From JBGTHB01 sp041746415 (GTDB lineage Bacteria > Pseudomonadota > Gammaproteobacteria > Coxiellales > Coxiellaceae): 22,210 nt of DNA. Positions 7,258-13,268 of the stretch are shown piece by piece (the stretch's first letter is position 1; each line of letters opens with the position of its first letter). The stretch is from positions 1 to 22,210 of the forward strand of contig JBGTHB010000034.1 in NCBI GenBank assembly GCA_041746415.1. Direction: 5' to 3'. A program made the position numbers and the translations under genes. Under the pieces are notes generated by a model that was given only the letters and a program-made list of their open reading frames with translations, was not told where the DNA came from and did not search any database.

Positions 7258-8403
7258 ATGAAATTTCGTCGCACAACATTACTTTTACTTAGCTTCATTT
7301 CAGGAGCGGCTGCGGCAAATAAGGGTGTCGTTTATTGCATTCCTGAACACCCATCAAGTAGCGGTACCATTTGGCTTGCTGGCGTGATGCACAGTCTGCC
7401 AAGCGCCGACGAAGCAACAGCAGCCATTTCACAAACGGGTCGGCCACTTGTTTTTTTAGAGGGACGCCAGGGAGACAATATTGATTGTGTGATCCAAGGT
7501 CAAGCTCAAGCGAGATTAAATAAGGCTGGCATAACCTGCCACGGTTCGGATGTGTACCACACAGCCGAAGAAAATTTAACTAAAATGCTTGAACGCTTAA
7601 CCAAAATGAATCGGTTTATAGCAAACTTTATTGTTAGAACCACTCGCCAAAATGCAATAAACTTACTGAGTCAATTAAGCACACAAATAGACTCAGTCGA
7701 AGCTTTACTGCAATCCAAAAATCTCTCCATGCCCAAAGTAGCGGCATTTGCAAAAGAAATGATAAGTGATCTCATTTACTTTCTGAAAAATGTTAGCAAT
7801 AAAATTAAACTAGACTCAAATAAGATATTTAATGCTATTCACAATCCACGCAGTGGTGGCTTAGCTAGCTACTTTTATAATTTGTGTCAAATTTTACGAG
7901 AACCGCTTAGAGCAGCAAAAGAAAATAGTGCCATCGCTCAACTTGCCGATCTTTTTTATCGCTTAATGGGACTTAAAAAAATTAACTCTGGTTTGGGATT
8001 AATCTCTTCCACTCATGCATTCATAGATAAAATGAAAACAAAACTAACAGGCGCCAGCGATGGCAATATTGCACATCGCAACAATGAACTTCAGCAACGA
8101 TTAGTTGCCCACGGCTGCGGCAACAATGGCATAAACTGTGCAGCAACCTGGGGCGGCGCACATTTTGCCAATAAAAAAGATGCCCACGCTATTCTAAATA
8201 ACCGTCCCGATGAAAAAGACAGAACCGCAACGGCTCGATTAAAAGACGCTGTTGAGGCACCTGGCCCACACCGCGAACTATACCGCTTTTTCCAAAGTCG
8301 CAATATTCGCATTTGCACCACGTTGCATTCTGGCGATCCACACGCTGACTCATATAGCTCAAGACCCAATTTGTCACCTAGCCTAAACCACAATGAGCTT
8401 TAA
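7258..8403 (+). CDS. Exported divergent TraB/GumN/TIKI-like protein
   Basis: I start at ATG 7258 rather than an in-frame TTG at 7246, because the ATG has a GGAAG site in range and opens directly into a signal peptide (KFRR, then a hydrophobic stretch ending near AAA, about residue 20). The mature part carries the pattern of the TraB/GumN/TIKI superfamily. It has a GxxH near the start (GVMHSLP, H45), a following Glu (VFLEG, E68), an Arg-Asn pair (HRNNELQQRLV, R274/N275) and a C-terminal GxxH (WGGAHF, H302). In TIKI-type members these residues bind metal and act as a protease; GumN members are of unclear function. Between the motifs lies a long Lys-rich helical insert (about residues 100-265) that makes it longer than usual (381 residues). 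The assignment rests on motif order, not on overall similarity. Confidence 0.55.
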   Translation: MKFRRTTLLLLSFISGAAAANKGVVYCIPEHPSSSGTIWLAGVMHSLPSADEATAAISQTGRPLVFLEGRQGDNIDCVIQGQAQARLNKAGITCHGSDVYHTAEENLTKMLERLTKMNRFIANFIVRTTRQNAINLLSQLSTQIDSVEALLQSKNLSMPKVAAFAKEMISDLIYFLKNVSNKIKLDSNKIFNAIHNPRSGGLASYFYNLCQILREPLRAAKENSAIAQLADLFYRLMGLKKINSGLGLISSTHAFIDKMKTKLTGASDGNIAHRNNELQQRLVAHGCGNNGINCAATWGGAHFANKKDAHAILNNRPDEKDRTATARLKDAVEAPGPHRELYRFFQSRNIRICTTLHSGDPHADSYSSRPNLSPSLNHNEL

Positions 8404-8411
8404 TAACTAAG

Positions 8412-8440
8412 CGCCTGTTTAAGATCTATAGATTTAGGCG
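8412..8440 (+). terminator. Possible weak terminator or dyad after the TraB-like gene
   Basis: Arms CGCCT (8412-8416) and AGGCG (8436-8440) enclose the perfect 10-base palindrome ATCTATAGAT (8424-8433). The structure is followed by GAAAATTTT rather than a clean T-run, so termination would be inefficient. It sits 8 bases after the stop codon, where a terminator is expected. It could also be a protein-binding dyad. Confidence 0.3.
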
Positions 8441-8514
8441 AAAATTTTAGCCAATCACACTGCTTTTGCAGCGAATCAAGAGATTTTGAACAGGCTCTAA
8501 GCCAGTATGGTTAT

Positions 8515-8545
8515 TTGACAATAACTACACTGACGACGGCATAAT
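8515..8545 (+). promoter_or_regulatory. Candidate sigma-70 promoter for the DM9 protein gene
   Basis: A perfect -35 hexamer TTGACA (8515-8520) is followed after 19 bases by CATAAT (8540-8545, five of six to consensus). The spacer is two bases longer than ideal. It lies 32 bases upstream of the ATG at 8578 and suggests this gene can be transcribed apart from the upstream block. Confidence 0.4.
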
Positions 8546-8577
8546 ACTTTGTCACTCTTAATTAATGGAAAGTATGG

Positions 8578-9372
8578 ATGCTTAAAAAAATATTCGCTAT
8601 TTTAACCCTGCTCATATCCTGCTGCGCTTACGCTACACACTGGGTACAACCTGACTATGGTTTATTACCACTGCATCCATTTTTAGTTGGTTTTGAAAAA
8701 AATGGCACACCACTTTATCTATGCCAAGCATTTTATAATGGGGGTGATGTTGCCGGAAAAACGTGGCAGCATCCAACGCAGTGCAACATTGCTTTTGGCG
8801 GCAAAGAAATACAAATTAAAGCGGAATTTCTGGTTTATAACAAAACTCGTTCCGGCGGTAACTGGGTTTTTATTACTAATGGCAAAATCCCTGCTGATGC
8901 GCTAATCGTTGGCAGCGATGCAAATGGCAAACCATTTTATTTATGTCATGCACACTTCGCTGGTAGTTTGCAGCCTGGAGAAACAGCAGCGGGTAGTGCA
9001 ACGTGTAACATTGCTTATAAAGGCAAAGAATATTTGCGTTATGGTTATGCGGTTTTTGTGCAATCTAAACACCATCAGCGTTTACATCCACTGTGGCCTC
9101 CGCAGCATTGCATCATGGGTCCGCTGGGTGACAAAGCTTGCGGCTACGACTGCATTAAATCCTTAGATGCCATTGCTTGTGCACCCAAACCGGATGAGAT
9201 GTGCATGGCCAGCGATTTTGGACAAATTGCTTGCGGCTATCACTGTGCAAAAACAACAGGAGCTGTGCAGTGCGCCTCAAATAAATCTCAACATTGCGTC
9301 AGTAATCAGTTTGGTGATATTCGTTGCGGAGCACACTGTCATGTCGATCGGTTTGGGGGAATCGAATGTTAA
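8578..9372 (+). CDS. Exported DM9 (DUF3421) protein with three four-cysteine repeats
   Basis: This 264-residue exported protein has an N-terminal hydrophobic leader. Two DM9 repeats follow, at about residues 22-88 and 96-161. Each has the form G..P..A.IVGSDANGKPFYLCHAHF, then PG, a Cys, NIA(F/Y).GKE, and ends in a strand. DM9 domains are best known from animal and insect proteins and from mannose-binding oyster lectins, so carbohydrate binding is a reasonable inference. The C-terminal third is three tandem Cys repeats: 178-188-192-201, 209-219-223-232 and 240-250-254-264. Each reads like C...FG...CGYxC....G...C. The protein ends on the last Cys. Each DM9 repeat has its own Cys pair (49/69, 123/143), which suggests disulfides outside the cytoplasm. 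The ribosome site is GGAAAG at 8567-8572. An ATG four bases before the start is out of frame and stops at once. Confidence 0.8.
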   Translation: MLKKIFAILTLLISCCAYATHWVQPDYGLLPLHPFLVGFEKNGTPLYLCQAFYNGGDVAGKTWQHPTQCNIAFGGKEIQIKAEFLVYNKTRSGGNWVFITNGKIPADALIVGSDANGKPFYLCHAHFAGSLQPGETAAGSATCNIAYKGKEYLRYGYAVFVQSKHHQRLHPLWPPQHCIMGPLGDKACGYDCIKSLDAIACAPKPDEMCMASDFGQIACGYHCAKTTGAVQCASNKSQHCVSNQFGDIRCGAHCHVDRFGGIEC

Positions 9373-9977
9373 TGATTCAAACGCAACAAACCAATATAAA
9401 TACCTTGCACCGCCACACGCTCAGCAGCAAACGTCATGGGTTCGAGTGTTTGATTAGCGGGTTTTAGCGTAATAGTTTTGTTGGGATTCTGATAGTAGCG
9501 TTTCAACGTTGCATCTTGGTGATCAACCAGTGCCACTACAATTTGACCATTATGCGCCTGTTGTTTTGACTCACACACCACAATATCCCCATCGAGTATG
9601 CCTTCATCAATCATCGAATCGCCTTTCACTTTTAATGCAAAACGATTTGGTCCAAGAAAAATACTGGCGACATCAATGGTTTCATTTTGTTGCACTGCCT
9701 CAATAGGTTGACCAGCAGCGATCGCGCCCATTAATGGCAAACCACCGAACACCTGATGCTGACTAGCACCGCTGCTGAGCAGTTCAATATTACGATGGCG
9801 TTTCGGGATCAAACGAATTAAACCTTCATCTGCCAATGCTTTTAAATAACGATAAACAACACCGCGAGATTTAATGCCAATACCGTCAGCAATTTCAGAT
9901 GTGGTGGGAGAAAAATCGTTTTTATCGAAAAATAACTGAATAAAATCGAGGGTTTTGCGTTGACTTCGCGTAATCAT
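9369..9977 (-). CDS. lexA: SOS repressor LexA
   Basis: LexA represses DNA-damage genes and cleaves itself when RecA filaments form. The 202-residue product has a winged-helix DNA-binding domain (about 1-65) and an S24 self-cleavage domain. The scissile Ala-Gly is A88-G89 (GAIAAGQPI), the nucleophile is S121 (KGDSMIDEG) and the general base is K159 (ATLKRY), so all active residues are present. The recognition helix region (IKSRGVVYRYLKAL, about 35-48) differs strongly from the E. coli version, and no CTGT-N8-ACAG operator is visible upstream. This protein may therefore read a different operator. The start has a strong AAGGAG site. The stop overlaps the convergent DM9 gene by 4 bases. Confidence 0.95.
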   Translation of the reverse strand: MITRSQRKTLDFIQLFFDKNDFSPTTSEIADGIGIKSRGVVYRYLKALADEGLIRLIPKRHRNIELLSSGASQHQVFGGLPLMGAIAAGQPIEAVQQNETIDVASIFLGPNRFALKVKGDSMIDEGILDGDIVVCESKQQAHNGQIVVALVDHQDATLKRYYQNPNKTITLKPANQTLEPMTFAAERVAVQGIYIGLLRLNH

Positions 9978-10000
9978 GGCGATCTCCTTTTGTACTCACC

Positions 10001-10029
10001 ATATTACCTGCAGCAGACAAGATAGTCAA
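10001..10029 (-). promoter_or_regulatory. Strong sigma-70 promoter for lexA
   Basis: Read on the minus strand, TTGACT (10024-10029) and TAATAT (10001-10006) are separated by exactly 17 bases. Each matches five of six consensus positions or nearly so. The -10 element is 23 bases upstream of the lexA ATG. The -35 hexamer overlaps the stop codon of yciA, so lexA has its own promoter embedded at the end of the upstream gene. No canonical gammaproteobacterial SOS box overlaps it. Confidence 0.7.
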
Positions 10030-10415
10030 CGTTTGACCGGATGTGGCCGGCCCTCATCGTTAATTGCCACATAAGTCAAAATACCTTCTGTCACTTGACG
10101 CCGTTCACCGTCGCGCTGACCCAGCGCCCAGGTTTCCACTTTCACCGTAATAGATGTTCTACCAACGCGCAATAATTTTGCGTAGCAACAAATAAAATCG
10201 CCCACTTTTACTGGCGCAATAAAAATCATTTTATCAATTGCCACAGTTGTTACCCGAGAATTAGATTCGCGTGCAGCAATACTCAAGCCTGCTAAATCCA
10301 TTTGTGAAACTACCCAACCACCAAAAATATCCCCGTTAGGATTGGTGCATTCAGGCATGGCTAAGACACGAATGGCAAGCTCACCATCAGGCTGTTTATC
10401 TTGTTCATTTGGCAT
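10026..10415 (-). CDS. yciA: Acyl-CoA thioesterase, YciA type
   Basis: This hotdog-fold thioesterase hydrolyses acyl-CoA to free acid and CoA in the cytoplasm. The 129-residue product has the YciA signature PNGDIFGGWVVSQMDLAG (residues 26-43), in which D40 occupies the catalytic Asp position on the central helix. VTTVAIDKMIFIAPVKVGD and the strand ITVKVETWA follow, all typical of the family. The length is normal. Its start lies inside the end of doxX (11-base overlap), with a GGAG site within the doxX coding sequence, so the two are translated together. The lexA promoter sits on its stop codon. Confidence 0.92.
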   Translation of the reverse strand: MPNEQDKQPDGELAIRVLAMPECTNPNGDIFGGWVVSQMDLAGLSIAARESNSRVTTVAIDKMIFIAPVKVGDFICCYAKLLRVGRTSITVKVETWALGQRDGERRQVTEGILTYVAINDEGRPHPVKR

Positions 10416-10893
10416 TGGCGGCGCTCCGGTTTAGCAAGTGATGTCCATGACGACGACGCAGCCAGTAATCTAAGGATAACTTGCCCGAACCGTGCGTCAT
10501 CAACAACGCTAAAATGATTCCCCAATTAATGTGTTGCGCCAGGCCGTTCCAGCCATCTGGTGTCCACAAAAAATGATAAGAAATCACGCACACTAAATTA
10601 TAGGCGAAGAAAATTAAAATCATGATGCGACTGCCTAAGCCAATTGCCAGCAACACTGGCAGGATCAACTCTGCTGTAGTGCCTAAAATTGCTGCAAAAT
10701 AGGGCGATAACAAGGGAACATGATATTGATACTGAAACAACATCACAGTTGAATCCCAACCATGAATTTTTGTTAAACCTGATTTGAAAAATATCCATGC
10801 CACCCACCATCTTGCCGTTAAGTCCACTAACGGTTTAATCAAATCCAAGGCTTTTAAAACTGGCGCGATGATGCGCGCAATAATCCGAATCAT
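10405..10893 (-). CDS. DoxX family integral membrane protein
   Basis: This 162-residue inner-membrane protein has four hydrophobic segments, near residues 25-40, 58-80, 83-103 and 117-133. The DoxX layout is recognisable: ARWWVAWIFFKSGLTKI at the first helix, a GTTAELILPVLLAIGLGSR block, and a basic C-terminal end. Family members are loosely linked to redox or metal stress; the biochemical activity is unsettled. In many proteobacteria a DoxX gene accompanies the bufferin precursor and its maturation genes. Here it lies divergent from the bufferin gene and shares a 76-base control region with it. An AAGGA site precedes the ATG. Confidence 0.88.
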   Translation of the reverse strand: MIRIIARIIAPVLKALDLIKPLVDLTARWWVAWIFFKSGLTKIHGWDSTVMLFQYQYHVPLLSPYFAAILGTTAELILPVLLAIGLGSRIMILIFFAYNLVCVISYHFLWTPDGWNGLAQHINWGIILALLMTHGSGKLSLDYWLRRRHGHHLLNRSAANAK

Positions 10894-10925
10894 TAGGTTA
10901 TTCCTTTTTTTTGTCGGTCTGTGTT

Positions 10926-10955
10926 ATTTTAGCAGTGGAACGGTTTAACTCACAA
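10926..10955 (-). promoter_or_regulatory. Candidate promoter for doxX-yciA
   Basis: On the minus strand TTGTGA (10950-10955) is followed after 18 bases by TAAAAT (10926-10931), 32 bases before the doxX start. The -10 matches five of six consensus bases and the -35 four of six. It occupies the small gap between the divergent bufferin and doxX genes. I could not find an equally good pair for the bufferin gene on the plus strand, so that gene may use another sigma factor or an activator. Confidence 0.4.
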
Positions 10956-10969
10956 CAAAGGGATATCAC

Positions 10970-11230
10970 ATGACTAATAAAGCGATCGCGAAAACACTCG
11001 CCATAAGCGTTATAGGAGCTGCTATTGCAAGCACGGCCAGCAGCGCCATCGCACAGAAAATGGCTGTTGAAAAATGCTATGGCATAGCCAAAAAAGGCCA
11101 AAACCAATGTGGCAACTCTAAACACGCCTGCGCTGGACAAGCCAAAACAAATGCAACGGGTGATGAATGGATTATGGTATTAAAAGGTAACTGCGAAAAA
11201 ATCGTTGGTGGTTCACTCAAACCAAAATAG
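10970..11230 (+). CDS. bufA1: Bufferin precursor, BufA1 / DUF2282 family
   Basis: This small exported peptide precursor of 86 residues has a signal peptide ending near AIAQ (residue 28). The conserved core has four cysteines: C36 (EKCYGIAKKGQNQC), C47, C54 (KHACAGQAKT) and C75 (GNCEKIVGGSLKPK), plus W67. This pattern is diagnostic of the DUF2282 family. Members are now described as bufferins, ribosomally made peptides that bind copper after core cysteines are modified by a DUF692 (MNIO) enzyme with a DUF2063 partner. Neither partner gene is in this window; only a divergent DoxX gene is adjacent. The core looks intact, so this does not look like a decayed gene. An AAAGGG site lies just upstream and a strong terminator follows. 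Confidence 0.9.
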   Translation: MTNKAIAKTLAISVIGAAIASTASSAIAQKMAVEKCYGIAKKGQNQCGNSKHACAGQAKTNATGDEWIMVLKGNCEKIVGGSLKPK

Positions 11231-11275
11231 CGAATTCACACTTAAAAAGTATTTCGCTTTCGCATGTCGATGCAA

Positions 11276-11305
11276 AAAACACCTGCTATACAGGTGTTTT
11301 CTTTT
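11276..11305 (+). terminator. Intrinsic terminator after the bufferin gene
   Basis: A perfect 10-bp stem AAAACACCTG (11276-11285) / CAGGTGTTTT (11291-11300) with loop CTATA is followed by CTTTT. It begins 46 bases after the bufferin stop codon, so the gene appears to be a single-gene transcript separated from minC. The A-rich left arm may also make it work in the other direction, but no gene there needs it. Confidence 0.85.
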
Positions 11306-11308
11306 ATG

Positions 11309-11338
11309 TAGACAAATGCTATCCTCAATGCTTAAAAT
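11309..11338 (+). promoter_or_regulatory. Candidate promoter for the min operon
   Basis: TAGACA (11309-11314) and TAAAAT (11333-11338) each match five of six sigma-70 consensus bases, with an 18-base spacer. The pair lies just after the bufferin terminator and about 70 bases before the minC start. The -10 region overlaps an inverted repeat, ATGCTT (11328-11333) / AAGCAT (11348-11353), which could be an operator or an early hairpin in the leader. Confidence 0.4.
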
Positions 11339-11409
11339 AATGTCTAAAAGCATCTATATAAAACTTAGATTTTTTAACAGATTAAAAACCAAGGTTGGAA
11401 GTTGAATCG

Positions 11410-12144
11410 ATGATTAAAACAGGGACGCCTTTTCAATTAAAAGCAGACTTCATCCCTTTCACCGTGCTTAAAGTGCTCGATACTGAGCTACAGCTCATCG
11501 AAGAAAAACTACAAGATACCATTAAAAAAGCGCCAGGTTATTTCACTAACGCGCCTATTGTCATTGACGTGAGTGCTTTAGAAGACAACGCCGAATTAGA
11601 CTTAGCTGCTCTGGTAGCAATGCTGAAATCGAATAAAATGATGGCCATTGGTATTCGCGGCACCACTCGCGCTCTAGAAAAAACGGCTGCTGAACTGGGT
11701 CTAGCAAAACTTAAAACGCCCACTGTTGAAATGCATCAGGCACATCAAGCAAGCAACAACGAAAAAACCACCAAACCCAAAACAAAAAAAACCACTGAAA
11801 ACAGTGATCGCGAAGTGCGAACCAAGATTATAACTAAACCAATTCGTGCCGGTTCACAAGTTTATGCTAAAGGTGGTGATCTCGTTATATTAGCTGGCGT
11901 CAATCCAGGGGCCGAATGTTTTGCTGATGGCAATATTCATGTTTATGGTCCGCTGCGTGGTCGTGCCTTAGCGGGCGCTAACGGCAATACCCAGGCACGT
12001 ATTTTTTGCAAATCTTTAGAAGCAGAATTGGTGGCCATTGCTGGCCATTATGCGGTGAAAGAAAACATTCAATCACCCACCACGAACCATGGAATGGTTC
12101 AAGTGTATTTAAACAACGATCAACTTCATTTTGATACAATCTAA
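11410..12144 (+). CDS. minC: Septum site-determining protein MinC
   Basis: MinC is the FtsZ inhibitor that blocks division at the poles when recruited to the membrane by MinD. I start at ATG 11410, giving 244 residues. A GGAAG site lies 7-8 bases upstream, whereas the in-frame TTG at 11395 would sit on top of it. The N-terminal domain (about 1-100) opens with a QLKADFIPFTVLKV strand. A Lys/Thr-rich linker around 110-135 follows. The C-terminal beta-helix domain carries the family core GDLVILAGVNPGAECFADGN and YGPLRGRALAGANGN. It is the first gene of minCDE, 12 bases before minD. Confidence 0.95.
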   Translation: MIKTGTPFQLKADFIPFTVLKVLDTELQLIEEKLQDTIKKAPGYFTNAPIVIDVSALEDNAELDLAALVAMLKSNKMMAIGIRGTTRALEKTAAELGLAKLKTPTVEMHQAHQASNNEKTTKPKTKKTTENSDREVRTKIITKPIRAGSQVYAKGGDLVILAGVNPGAECFADGNIHVYGPLRGRALAGANGNTQARIFCKSLEAELVAIAGHYAVKENIQSPTTNHGMVQVYLNNDQLHFDTI

Positions 12145-12156
12145 GAGGGAAATACC

Positions 12157-12984
12157 GTGGCTAAAATTATTGTTGTCACTTCAGGAAAAGGCGGCGTTGG
12201 TAAAACAACGACTAGTGCCTCAATTGCAACCGGTCTAGCAATGAAAGGCCATAAAACGGCTGTAATTGATTTTGATATCGGTTTGCGTAATTTAGACTTG
12301 GTCATGGGTTGTGAACGACGCGTGGTTTACGATTTAGTAAACGTCATTCAAGGTGAAGCGAACTTAAAGCAAGCATTAATTCGTGATAAAAATATTGATA
12401 ATTTATTTATTCTGGCCGCTTCCCAAACACGCGATAAAGACGCTTTAAGCCGAGATGGCATTGGTCGCATTTTAAAAGAACTGTCTGATGACGGTTTCGA
12501 TTTCGTAGTATGTGACTCCCCCGCTGGTATCGAAAGCGGTGCCATTATGTCGATGTATTACGCCGATGTAGCGTTTATTGTCACCAATCCAGAAGTCAGT
12601 TCAGTGCGCGATTCCGACCGCATTTTAGGAATTTTGGGCAGTAAAACAAAACGCGCTGAAGAAGGTGGTGAACCGTTAAGCGAACACTTAATCATTACAC
12701 GTTACAATCCAAAACGCGCTTCTTCTGGCGAAATGCTAACGATTGATGACATTAAAGAATTATTGGGCATTCCACTGTTAGGCGTGATTCCTGAATGCAA
12801 GTCTGTTTTAAACGCCTCCAATGCAGGCACACCTGTTATTCGTGATATAAAAAGCGCTGCCGGTCAGGAATACCGCAACATTATCGCACGCTTTCTCGGT
12901 GAAGAAGCAGATGAAAGTGATGCAAAAAAAGGATTTTTTAAACGACTGTTCAGCAGTCAAAAAGATAAGGAAGTCGTAGCATGA
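12157..12984 (+). CDS. minD: Septum site-determining ATPase MinD
   Basis: MinD is the membrane-associated ATPase of the Min oscillator. It binds the membrane with ATP, carries MinC and is released by MinE. The 275-residue product starts at GTG with a GAGGGA site. It has the deviant Walker A motif SGKGGVGKTTTS (residues 9-20), the switch region FDIGLRNLDLVMG and the CDSPAGIESG block. The C-terminal amphipathic membrane-targeting helix is clear (KKGFFKRLF, about 257-265), followed by a short polar end. Length is near that of E. coli MinD (270). It overlaps minE by 4 bases (ATGA), so the two are coupled. Confidence 0.97.
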   Translation: MAKIIVVTSGKGGVGKTTTSASIATGLAMKGHKTAVIDFDIGLRNLDLVMGCERRVVYDLVNVIQGEANLKQALIRDKNIDNLFILAASQTRDKDALSRDGIGRILKELSDDGFDFVVCDSPAGIESGAIMSMYYADVAFIVTNPEVSSVRDSDRILGILGSKTKRAEEGGEPLSEHLIITRYNPKRASSGEMLTIDDIKELLGIPLLGVIPECKSVLNASNAGTPVIRDIKSAAGQEYRNIIARFLGEEADESDAKKGFFKRLFSSQKDKEVVA

Positions 12985-13268
12985 GTATAATGACCTATTT
13001 TCGCCGCAAAAAATCAGCCGGCTTAGCCAAAGATCGGTTGCAAATCATTATTGCACAACAACGAGGCACCAATTCCACTGATTATTTACCGATGCTGCGT
13101 AAAGAAATTTTAGAAGTGGTGGCCAAATACACACACGTTAACATTGAACACGTCAAAGTGGATTTGCATACTAAAGACAACAACTCTATATTAGAGCTAA
13201 ATGTTATTTTGCCAGATGGCAAAGAAGTCATGGCAGCAAATAAAGCTTGTGAAGCGATCACTGAATGA
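12981..13268 (+). CDS. minE: Cell division topological specificity factor MinE
   Basis: MinE stimulates the MinD ATPase and sets its oscillation, which keeps division at midcell. The 95-residue product is slightly longer than E. coli MinE (88). The N-terminal MinD-contact segment FRRKKSAGLAKDRLQIIIAQ (about 7-26) is clearly present, followed by the dimerising topological-specificity domain (EILEVVAKYTHV, then two strands). Both ends are 4-base ATGA overlaps, with minD upstream and the DUF945 gene downstream, implying stepwise translational coupling through the operon. Confidence 0.96.
   Translation: MSIMTYFRRKKSAGLAKDRLQIIIAQQRGTNSTDYLPMLRKEILEVVAKYTHVNIEHVKVDLHTKDNNSILELNVILPDGKEVMAANKACEAITE

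Noticed and set aside
8687..9457. Three consecutive plus-strand frames (8687-8905, 8909-9166, 9167-9457) inside the DM9 gene
   Set aside because: They are out-of-frame shadows. The first two resemble each other only because the DM9 repeats are duplicated in the DNA. The third runs past the DM9 stop into lexA.
9991..10023. Classical SOS box upstream of lexA
   Set aside because: No CTGT-N8-ACAG or close variant is present; partial matches such as CTGCTGCAG lack the right spacing.
10898..11140. Minus-strand frame opposite the bufferin gene
   Set aside because: The plus-strand frame matches DUF2282 over its full length, and this one has no family signal.
11205..11405. Plus-strand frame across the terminator and the minC leader
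   Set aside because: It spans a perfect intrinsic terminator and has no ribosome site or recognisable content.
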